Source of the DNA: Clostridia bacterium
GTDB taxonomy: Bacteria; Bacillota_A; Clostridia; Oscillospirales; Acutalibacteraceae
Direction: 5' to 3'
NCBI GenBank assembly: GCA_017441045.1
Contig: JAFSAK010000020.1
Span: forward strand, 1 to 6,993
Length of the DNA: 6,993 bases
The position numbers were made by a program, and so were the translations under genes. Below are positions 1 through 4,961 of this stretch, piece by piece. Below the pieces are notes generated by a model that was given only the letters and a program-made list of their open reading frames with translations, did not search any database and was not told the DNA's origin. Position 1 is the stretch's first letter; every line of letters begins with the position of its first letter.

Positions 1-112
1 GCAGAATTTTAAAGAGTTGAATTTTTGGCTGTGCGAGGCACAAAACGCAGTTAATCCTGACGGATTAACGAGTATTTTAACAATGCAAAGACGAAAATTG
101 AGCCTTTAAAAT
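1..112. repeat. long imperfect palindrome, likely dispersed non-coding repeat
   Basis: This stretch pairs with itself over most of its length. ATTTTAAAG at 6-14 is a perfect complement of CTTTAAAAT at 104-112, AATTTT at 20-25 pairs with 94-99, bases 32-34 pair with 85-87, and the tip is GTTAATCC at 50-57 with GGATTAAC at 62-69 around a TGAC loop. A small side hairpin, GTGC-GAG-GCAC, sits at 31-41. The nested arms suggest a MITE-like or REP-like element or a structured RNA rather than a gene. It lies downstream of rpiB and could also help end that transcript, but no clean T-run follows the tip on the minus strand. The general look resembles dispersed repeats I associate with clostridial genomes; that is an impression, not a search result. 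The left edge may be cut by the window. Bases 113-150 show nothing further. Confidence 0.55.
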
Positions 113-150
113 CAGGTTCGGATTATTCGTGTTTGCTTATATTGATAAAA

Positions 151-597
151 TTAAAGTTCTCCGTTCTCGATGGCGGTTATAAGGTCGATTCTCCCTTGAT
201 GGCGGCCGCCTTCAAACTCTGCGCCCAAAAATTCATCCACCAATGTTTCGGCGGTTTTTTGGTCAACCACCCTCGCGCCGAAGGCAAGGATGTTGGCATT
301 ATTATGCTGCCTTGTAAGTCGGGCAGAATAGGGCTCCGAACAAACGGCTGCGCGGATTCCCTTGACCTTATTGGCGGCAAGAGAAATACCTATGCCCGTT
401 CCGCAGATAAGAATTCCCAAATCGCATTCGCCCTTTACTATGGCATCGGCAACGATTTTTCCATAGCGCGGATAATCGCAACTTTCGGTACTATCGGTAC
501 CGTAGTTTATTACCTCGTAACCCTTATCCTCAATATATTTTTTTATATGGTTTTTAAGTTCCACTGCAGAGTGATCGTTTCCAATAGCAATTTTCAT
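151..597 (-). CDS. rpiB: ribose-5-phosphate isomerase B (RpiB/LacAB family)
   Basis: This cytoplasmic enzyme interconverts ribose 5-phosphate and ribulose 5-phosphate in the non-oxidative pentose phosphate pathway. The 148-residue product matches the family's usual length of about 150. Visible signatures are the N-terminal IGNDH (Asp8, His9), the GILICGTGIG loop with the family's catalytic-base Cys65 and the anion-holding GTG turn, the SEPYSARLTRQHNNAN segment with His98 (matching the ring-opening histidine of Escherichia coli RpiB), and GGRHQGRID with the phosphate-contacting arginines 132 and 136. The reading frame stays open upstream to 657, but ATG at 597 is chosen because AAGGAG lies six bases before it and the protein then begins MKIAIGNDH as in the family. 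It is the second gene of an operon, ten bases after the pseudouridine synthase. The related galactose-6-phosphate and allose-6-phosphate isomerases are less likely alternatives, since no such sugar operon surrounds it. Confidence 0.95.
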   Translation of the reverse strand: MKIAIGNDHSAVELKNHIKKYIEDKGYEVINYGTDSTESCDYPRYGKIVADAIVKGECDLGILICGTGIGISLAANKVKGIRAAVCSEPYSARLTRQHNNANILAFGARVVDQKTAETLVDEFLGAEFEGGRHQGRIDLITAIENGEL

Positions 598-603
598 AAT
601 TAT

Positions 604-609
604 CTCCTT
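604..609 (-). promoter_or_regulatory. ribosome binding site of rpiB overlapping the upstream stop codon
   Basis: AAGGAG on the minus strand lies six bases before the ATG at 597 and fixes that start against longer in-frame alternatives. The TAA stop of the preceding pseudouridine synthase gene (610-608) supplies the first two bases of the site, giving TAAGGAG. Ribosomes ending the first gene therefore stop directly on the start region of the second, which suggests coupled translation. Confidence 0.9.
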
Positions 610-1588
610 ATAATTTTTGAATGCTTTTTTCATTAAAACCGAAAAGTTTATCGGCAAACCAAACTTCTTTCACCTTAAAGCGTTTTCCGTTAAGATATTC
701 TAAAATTCCGCCATCCGTATCAAAGCAGAAGCGCAAACTATAAGAGTAGAGGGCTTGTTTATCAAAGCCGAGTTTTTTATCTTCGGAAAGTTTACCGTAT
801 TTCCCATCACCCAAAAGCGCGTGACCGATAGATGCCATATGGGCTCTTATCTGGTGGGTTCGGCCCGTTAGAAGTTCTATTTCCAAAAGGGAAAGATTAT
901 TTTTTGAAGTGAGAACCTTATATCTGGTTTTTATGGTAAGATTATTATCGGTTTTTCTATTTGATAAATATACCTTGTTTTTATTTTCGTTTTTCTGAAG
1001 ATACCCCTCTAAAGTGGCTGTTTTTTCTTTCGGCACTCCGTGAACTACGGCAAGGTATCGCTTATCTATCTGCCGCTCCTTTATTTTTTCACAAAGGATT
1101 CGAAGCGCTTCCGCATTTTTGGCGGCGATTACGATTCCCCCTGTATTGCGGTCAATTCGGTTAGCGAGGGAGGGTTTGAAGCTGTTTTCGGCTTCAGGGG
1201 CATACTCACCCTTATTATAGAGATAGTGCTGAATTCTGCCTATAAGCGTATCCCGATATTCCTTTTCGTCAGGGTGAACTATAATTCCTTGGGGCTTATC
1301 CACAAGGATTATATTCTCATCCTCATAAACTATACTAAGCTTTGCGGGGGAACTTAAAAAATCGTATTTCGGAGCCACTTCCACAAAGAACTCATCGTTT
1401 ATATAGCAGTCAACTATATCCCCTAAATTAAGTCTGGTAGAAATCTCCGCCCTTTTGCCATTAACCTTAATTCTTTTGGTGCGAATATATTTATACATAA
1501 GCCCTTGAGGCAGAACAGAACACGCCTTTGATATAAACTTATCAAGGCGTTGATTGGCATCGTTTTTTTCTACCGTAAAGCTTTTCAT
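608..1588 (-). CDS. RluA-family RNA pseudouridine synthase with S4 domain
   Basis: The product converts specific uridines in RNA, usually 23S rRNA in this family, to pseudouridine. Of 326 residues, about 13-60 form an S4-type RNA-binding domain (RLDKFISKAC and the IKVNGKR turn). The catalytic domain follows, with VDKPQGIIVHP at 96-106, the active-site segment NRIDRNTGG at 143-151 with catalytic Asp146, RYLA near 177-180, and LTGRTHQIRAHM at 240-251 followed by LLGDGKYG. Domain order and length fit the RluC/RluD type, but the target uridine cannot be read from the sequence. The active-site motif is N-R-I-D-R-N instead of the textbook H-R-L-D-x-D; the catalytic Asp and following Arg are kept, so it should be active. 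ATG at 1588 is chosen over the in-frame GTG at 1597 because that GTG is part of the AAGGTG ribosome site. It is the promoter-proximal gene of an operon with rpiB. Confidence 0.9.
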   Translation of the reverse strand: MKSFTVEKNDANQRLDKFISKACSVLPQGLMYKYIRTKRIKVNGKRAEISTRLNLGDIVDCYINDEFFVEVAPKYDFLSSPAKLSIVYEDENIILVDKPQGIIVHPDEKEYRDTLIGRIQHYLYNKGEYAPEAENSFKPSLANRIDRNTGGIVIAAKNAEALRILCEKIKERQIDKRYLAVVHGVPKEKTATLEGYLQKNENKNKVYLSNRKTDNNLTIKTRYKVLTSKNNLSLLEIELLTGRTHQIRAHMASIGHALLGDGKYGKLSEDKKLGFDKQALYSYSLRFCFDTDGGILEYLNGKRFKVKEVWFADKLFGFNEKSIQKL

Positions 1589-1594
1589 AAAATT

Positions 1595-1600
1595 CACCTT
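1595..1600 (-). promoter_or_regulatory. ribosome binding site of the pseudouridine synthase gene
   Basis: AAGGTG on the minus strand is six bases before the ATG at 1588. It contains the alternative GTG start at 1597-1595, which therefore has no ribosome site of its own at a proper distance. This supports the 326-residue protein over the 329-residue one. Confidence 0.8.
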
Positions 1601-1604
1601 AAAA

Positions 1605-1633
1605 ATTATACCAATAATATTATTTTAAGTCAA
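1605..1633 (-). promoter_or_regulatory. sigma-A promoter of the pseudouridine synthase-rpiB operon
   Basis: On the minus strand TTGACT (1633-1628) and a perfect TATAAT (1610-1605) are separated by 17 bases. The expected start of transcription is near 1598-1599, so the leader before the ATG at 1588 would be only about ten bases and its 5' end would fall within the ribosome site. The spacer contains the self-complementary AATAATATTATT at 1613-1624, which in such AT-rich DNA may be chance. Confidence 0.75.
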
Positions 1634-1645
1634 GTACGGCGAAAA

Positions 1646-1691
1646 TGAAACAATTTTTTCAAGAAAATTACAGATATAACAATAAAATTGT
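1646..1691. promoter_or_regulatory. candidate operator sites upstream of the glycoside hydrolase gene
   Basis: Two inverted repeats lie between the divergent promoters: TGAAA-N6-TTTCA at 1646-1661 and ACAAT-AAA-ATTGT at 1679-1691. The second ends on the first base of the -35 box of the plus promoter, where a repressor could block RNA polymerase. Neither matches the catabolite (cre) consensus: the first is 16 bases rather than 14 and lacks the central CG. The region is very AT-rich, so both could arise by chance, and no regulator gene is present nearby to support them. Confidence 0.22.
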
Positions 1692-1719
1692 AGACATTTC
1701 TTAATTTATTATATATAAT
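1691..1719 (+). promoter_or_regulatory. sigma-A promoter of the glycoside hydrolase gene
   Basis: TAGACA (1691-1696, five of six consensus bases) and a perfect TATAAT (1714-1719) are 17 bases apart. The expected transcription start is near 1726, giving a leader of about 24 bases that contains the ribosome site. The upstream DNA is rich in A and T runs, as is common for strong promoters in this group. Confidence 0.8.
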
Positions 1720-1735
1720 GAAACCAAACAAAATC

Positions 1736-1744
1736 AGGCGGTGA
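1736..1744 (+). promoter_or_regulatory. ribosome binding site of the glycoside hydrolase gene
   Basis: AGGCGGTGA differs from the consensus AGGAGGTGA by one base and lies five bases before the ATG at 1750. The in-frame GTG at 1741, which would give a protein three residues longer, is inside this site and so is not the start. Confidence 0.85.
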
Positions 1745-1749
1745 TTTTT

Positions 1750-4101
1750 ATGGGAAATAAAATAAATTTTGATAATGATTGGTTATTCCATCGAGGAGAA
1801 ATTGAAAGCGATACCCCCCAATATAAAGGATATATGTATTGTGCCGCAAAGACCGAACGCGGCGTTATGGGACCCGCTTCAAAACATTATCCTATAGAAA
1901 AGGGAAACGCTATCCGAAATCATTGTTATAGCGCAGACCGCTTTATAAGCGTGACTCTGCCCCACGATTATCTTGCGGGGGATATACCCGATGAGAAATA
2001 TAATGAAGCAAGAGGTTTTGTTAACTACGAAAGCGCCTGGTATGTAAAGCGTTTTAACCTTGATAAATCTGATGAGGGAAACCGCATAACCCTTTATTTT
2101 GAGGGAATTTCGGGCGAGTGCGAAATATATGTTAACGGTTGCCTTGTAAAAAGGAACTATTGCGGTTATGTAAGTTTCGAGGTTGATATAACCGACGTGG
2201 CTCTCTATGGTGCACAGAATGTTCTGAGCATACATATTGACCCTCATCGCAACGAGGGTTGGTGGTATGAGGGCGCAGGTATAACCCGCCATGTTTGGCT
2301 TAACATCAACCATCCCGTTTCGGTCGACCTTTGGGGCGTTTTTGCAAAACCCAAAAAGGTAAGCGAAAATGGGTGGGAAGTCGAAACTACCGCCGATATA
2401 CGAAACGATTATTATACGGATACCGATGTTGAAATCAAATCATATATTAGTACCCTTGACGGCACTGTGGTTGCCACTGCATCTGCTTCAGGTAAAATAG
2501 AAAAGCGCAGCATTAAAACATTTTCTTATACTTTGAGTGTTGAAAACCCGGACCTTTGGTCACCCGATAGCCCCACCCAATACAAACTTGTAACCACCTG
2601 CTTTAAAGACGGGGAACAAACCGATGAAAATACCGTGCTTTTCGGTTTCAGAACCTTTGTTTGCGACCCCGATAAAGGACTTTTCATAAACGGAAACCAT
2701 TATAAAATCAAGGGTGTTTGCGCCCATGCCGACTGCGGTTTTACAGGCAAGGCAATGCCCGATAATATTCACCGCTACCGCGTAGAACTCCTTAAAGAAA
2801 TGGGCGCCAACGGTTTTAGAACAAGCCACTATCCCCACGCGGAAGTTTTTATGGACGAACTTGATAAAAACGGCTTTATTGTTCTTGATGAAACCCGTTG
2901 GTTTGAGTCCACCGCCGAAGGCAAGGAAAACCTAAAAATGCTCATAAAGCGCGACCGAAACCGCCCCTCTGTATTTTTCTGGTGTCTTGGCAACGAAGAG
3001 GTTATCGTCGCTGATGACAGGGGCTCGAGAATTGCCAAAAATCTGGCAGAATATGTCCATACCCTTGATGATACCCGCCCCGTAACCTTTGCGCGCAGTC
3101 ATTTTTCAGAAAAGGAAACTTTCTTTGATGCGTTGGATGTAGTGGGTGTTAACTATTTCCTTAACAAAATTGATGAGATCCACGCCGGTCAGCCCAAAAA
3201 AGCATTCCTTTCTACCGAGTGTTGCGCCCTTGGTACCACAAGGGGTGAATATTGGAACGATAACGCCTTAAAGGGATACCGCACTTCCTACGATAAAACC
3301 CAGGCCGATAATATCATTAACAGCGGCTACGCTTCAAGAGAGGATACCTGGAAAACCTTTATGGAACGCGACTGGGTGATGGGCGGCTACCAATGGACCG
3401 CCTTTGAATATAGGGGTGAAGCCGAAAAATGTTGGCCCCGTCATTACAGTCAAAACGGCGCTATTGATGCATTTTTACAGAAAAAAGATGCCTTTTACCA
3501 AAACAAATCCCATTGGTCCAGGAGTCCTATGGTGCATATTTTACCCCATTGGAATTTCAAAGGGATTGAGGGAACTGAAATCAAGGTTGGTATTTATACC
3601 AATACCGAAAAGGTAGAACTTTATCTTAACGGAAAACTTATTTTAAGCGAAGAAACAGAGCCCTTTACCGCCATTTATAAGAATATTCCCTTTGAAGCGG
3701 GTACGCTTCTTTGCAAGGGCTATATAGGCGGCGTTCAGGTTGCCGAGGATAAACAGATAACCTCGGGCAACTCTTACCGTTTGAAACTTGTTCAGGACAC
3801 TATGGATATAGAAGCCAACGGCAAGGATTTATGCATTGTTTCCTGCTTCGTTGAAGATGAAAAGGGAAATCCCGTTCCCGATGCCTCTCCCCTTGTTAAC
3901 TTCGAAACCTTGGGTGACTGCTTCGTTTATTCAACGGGAAGCGATGTTTCGGAAACCGATACCATCTTTAAATCCGAAAGAAAAATGAGGGCAGGCAGAA
4001 TCGGTATTGCCGTTAAACTCGGCAATACAAACGAGAACCTTAAACTCATAGCTTCTGCTGACGGACTACTTTCTGCCGCAATAGAAATCAAAGTTAAATA
4101 G
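1750..4101 (+). CDS. glycoside hydrolase family 2 enzyme, probably beta-galactosidase-like
   Basis: This 783-residue enzyme should cleave a terminal beta-linked sugar by the retaining mechanism. Domain order is: N-terminal jelly-roll sugar-binding domain (about 5-190, ending in the family hallmark WWYEGAGITRHVWL), an immunoglobulin-like domain (about 192-302), the catalytic barrel (about 304-590), a DUF4982-type domain starting at LPHWNFKG (about 597-660), and a C-terminal immunoglobulin-like domain (about 675-781). In the barrel FRTSHYPH is at 356-363, the acid/base is Glu416 in LGNEE, and the likely nucleophile is Glu490 in STECCALGTTRG; GGYQWTAFEYRGE at 545-557 is also typical. There is no signal peptide or membrane segment, so it acts in the cytoplasm on imported sugars. 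The N-x-K-G motif of beta-glucuronidases is absent at the corresponding place after the barrel. It has its own promoter and terminator and no transporter or regulator beside it. Family is certain; substrate is not. Confidence 0.92.
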   Translation: MGNKINFDNDWLFHRGEIESDTPQYKGYMYCAAKTERGVMGPASKHYPIEKGNAIRNHCYSADRFISVTLPHDYLAGDIPDEKYNEARGFVNYESAWYVKRFNLDKSDEGNRITLYFEGISGECEIYVNGCLVKRNYCGYVSFEVDITDVALYGAQNVLSIHIDPHRNEGWWYEGAGITRHVWLNINHPVSVDLWGVFAKPKKVSENGWEVETTADIRNDYYTDTDVEIKSYISTLDGTVVATASASGKIEKRSIKTFSYTLSVENPDLWSPDSPTQYKLVTTCFKDGEQTDENTVLFGFRTFVCDPDKGLFINGNHYKIKGVCAHADCGFTGKAMPDNIHRYRVELLKEMGANGFRTSHYPHAEVFMDELDKNGFIVLDETRWFESTAEGKENLKMLIKRDRNRPSVFFWCLGNEEVIVADDRGSRIAKNLAEYVHTLDDTRPVTFARSHFSEKETFFDALDVVGVNYFLNKIDEIHAGQPKKAFLSTECCALGTTRGEYWNDNALKGYRTSYDKTQADNIINSGYASREDTWKTFMERDWVMGGYQWTAFEYRGEAEKCWPRHYSQNGAIDAFLQKKDAFYQNKSHWSRSPMVHILPHWNFKGIEGTEIKVGIYTNTEKVELYLNGKLILSEETEPFTAIYKNIPFEAGTLLCKGYIGGVQVAEDKQITSGNSYRLKLVQDTMDIEANGKDLCIVSCFVEDEKGNPVPDASPLVNFETLGDCFVYSTGSDVSETDTIFKSERKMRAGRIGIAVKLGNTNENLKLIASADGLLSAAIEIKVK

Positions 4102-4105
4102 TAAA

Positions 4106-4135
4106 AAAAGAACCTTTCGAGTGAAAGGTTCTTTT
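4106..4135. terminator. bidirectional intrinsic terminator between converging genes
   Basis: AAAAGAACCTTTC (4106-4118) and GAAAGGTTCTTTT (4123-4135) form a perfect 13-bp stem around a GAGT loop. A T-rich tract follows on the plus strand, and the A-run at 4103-4109 reads as seven T's on the minus strand. The hairpin lies five bases after the stop of the glycoside hydrolase gene and seven bases after the stop of thiT on the other strand, so one structure can end both transcripts. Confidence 0.92.
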
Positions 4136-4141
4136 CTTATT

Positions 4142-4699
4142 TTATGCGATATATCTTTTGATTTGCGGCACCTTGAAAACAAGGGCCGATAATACGGCAG
4201 TTATAACAAGTTCGGGCAACATATACGCTCCGTTATAGCAGAAAGAATACCACCATGCATTATCCCATTCGCACCAGATATCGAAAACAACTCCGCCCGT
4301 AATAAAGTGGCATACAAATCTTAAAAACACGGCGAGGGCAACTCCCAAAACTATACCAAAAGTACCTCTTCTTCTGAAAATTCCCGCAAAACCGAGAACG
4401 GTATATGCAAGGATATAATCAATTAAAAATGTGGCTATAATACTTGCAGGGGTAAGGCCCCAACCCATAACCTCAACAAAAGAAAGCGCTAACTGTATAA
4501 GAGAATAAACAAATGTGGCGAGAAAGCCCCATTTTGTACCCAACATTATCACCATCATAGCGATGGGCACCATACTCATGATGGTAACGCCGCCGCCTAA
4601 GGGCATTTCGATAGGTTTAAACATACTGAGTACTGTGCCAAGGGCAATAAAGATTGCCGAAAGGCAGATTTTAAGGGTTGTGTTTTTTGCGTTTTTCAT
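4142..4699 (-). CDS. thiT: thiamine ECF transporter substrate-binding subunit ThiT
   Basis: ThiT is the small membrane S-subunit that binds thiamine outside the cell and delivers it with a shared energy-coupling module (EcfA1, EcfA2, EcfT), which is not encoded in this window. The 185-residue product has the usual ThiT length and about six hydrophobic helices. Family features include the early MPLGGGVTIMSMVPI stretch, the FLIDYILAYTVLGFAGIF segment near 91-108, RFVCHFITGGVVF near 127-139, and WWYSFCYNGAYMLPE near 149-163. His131, Tyr151 and Asn156 fall where thiamine-contacting residues of characterised ThiT lie; Asp94 seems to stand where the Lactococcus protein has Glu84, an eye alignment only. 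The strongest proof of role is the TPP riboswitch in its own leader. ATG at 4699 is preceded by AAGAGG with five bases between. It is a single-gene unit with a promoter at 4934-4961 and a terminator at 4106-4135. Confidence 0.93.
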   Translation of the reverse strand: MKNAKNTTLKICLSAIFIALGTVLSMFKPIEMPLGGGVTIMSMVPIAMMVIMLGTKWGFLATFVYSLIQLALSFVEVMGWGLTPASIIATFLIDYILAYTVLGFAGIFRRRGTFGIVLGVALAVFLRFVCHFITGGVVFDIWCEWDNAWWYSFCYNGAYMLPELVITAVLSALVFKVPQIKRYIA

Positions 4700-4704
4700 A
4701 TTTT

Positions 4705-4710
4705 CCTCTT
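4705..4710 (-). promoter_or_regulatory. ribosome binding site of thiT
   Basis: AAGAGG on the minus strand, followed by AAAAT and the ATG at 4699. It lies 70 bases beyond the leader terminator hairpin, so control by the riboswitch is more likely at transcription than by hiding this site. Confidence 0.75.
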
Positions 4711-4779
4711 TTCCTTCGGGGAGTAAGGTTTATTATCGCCTTACGACCTTTGTTTAATCAAAATCCAATCAAAACAAAA

Positions 4780-4801
4780 GCCGCAGGCGATAACCTGCGG
4801 C
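4780..4801 (-). terminator. riboswitch-controlled intrinsic terminator in the thiT leader
   Basis: On the minus strand GCCGCAGG (4801-4794) and CCTGCGGC (4787-4780) form a perfect GC-rich 8-bp stem around a TTATCG loop, followed at once by TTTTGTTTTGATT. It lies between the TPP aptamer and thiT, the expected place for a switch that stops transcription when TPP is bound. The same hairpin would also stop read-through from the upstream membrane-protein gene. Confidence 0.88.
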
Positions 4802-4827
4802 AAAATCTTGCATATTGCAATTTTTCC
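4799..4827 (-). promoter_or_regulatory. candidate antiterminator hairpin of the thiT leader
   Basis: On the minus strand TTGCA-ATA-TGCAA (4820-4808) forms a core hairpin that extends outward: four A's before it pair with TTTT after it across a GA bulge, and GG (4827-4826) pairs with CC (4800-4799) across an A-G mismatch. This fold uses the GGAAAA strand needed to close aptamer stem P1 and the first bases of the terminator arm, so it excludes both. That is the arrangement expected of an antiterminator formed without ligand. It is predicted from base pairing only. Confidence 0.5.
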
Positions 4828-4920
4828 TACGGCGGCATTATCCGCATCAGGTTACCGGTCGAAGCATAGCCAATTTCTTGGCGCCTTCCTCTCAGCCGAA
4901 CTTCATTCAGCTCCCGAAAA
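4822..4920 (-). ncRNA. TPP riboswitch aptamer (THI element)
   Basis: Read on the minus strand, all the conserved blocks of the thiamine pyrophosphate aptamer are present in order: CTGAGA (4895-4890), ACCTGATGCGG (4853-4843), GGATAATGCC (4843-4834) and CCGTAGGAA (4832-4824). AGCTGAA (4912-4906) pairs with TTCGGCT (4900-4894) in the P2/P3 arm, GCGG-ATAATG-CCGC forms P5, and TTTTC (4920-4916) with GAAAA (4826-4822) closes P1. A variable hairpin, GCCAA-GAAA-TTGGC, sits at 4882-4869. In known members the CTGAGA region holds the pyrimidine ring and the other arm the pyrophosphate. It controls thiT through the terminator downstream, presumably switching off uptake when TPP is high. Confidence 0.97.
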
Positions 4921-4933
4921 TTTATTTAACTTT

Positions 4934-4961
4934 ATTTTAGCACTAAATTTTTATTTGTCAA
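4934..4961 (-). promoter_or_regulatory. sigma-A promoter of the thiT riboswitch transcript
   Basis: On the minus strand a perfect TTGACA (4961-4956) and TAAAAT (4939-4934) are 16 bases apart, with TGC directly before the -10 box forming an extended -10 element. Transcription should start near 4927, a few bases before the aptamer. The -35 box overlaps the TGA stop (4960-4958) of the upstream membrane-protein gene. Confidence 0.85.

Noticed and set aside
2..109. Open frame on the plus strand from the left edge to a TAA at 107-109, which could be the end of a gene.
   Set aside because: The frame coincides with the palindromic element, shows no protein family signature, and its open length of 35 codons is easily due to chance.
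598..657. Longer rpiB protein beginning upstream inside the end of the pseudouridine synthase gene.
   Set aside because: The family N-terminus starts at the ATG at 597, which has a strong ribosome site, and the extra 20 residues have no counterpart in the family.
133..1357. Open frames of 67-167 codons on the plus strand opposite rpiB and the pseudouridine synthase gene.
   Set aside because: They are antisense to well-recognised genes and have no family motifs or suitable start signals.
1646..1661. TGAAA-N6-TTTCA as a catabolite-response (cre) site.
   Set aside because: The spacing is two bases too long and the central CG is missing.
3550..3564. N-F-K-G in the glycoside hydrolase, which literally fits the N-x-K-G motif of beta-glucuronidases.
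   Set aside because: It lies in the LPHWNFKG opening of the accessory DUF4982-type domain, not at the place after the barrel where the glucuronidase motif occurs, so it does not indicate glucuronidase activity.
4723..4744. GTAAGG and CCTTAC inverted repeat between the leader terminator and thiT.
   Set aside because: The stem is only six base pairs with a ten-base loop and has no T-run, so it does not support a separate regulatory element.
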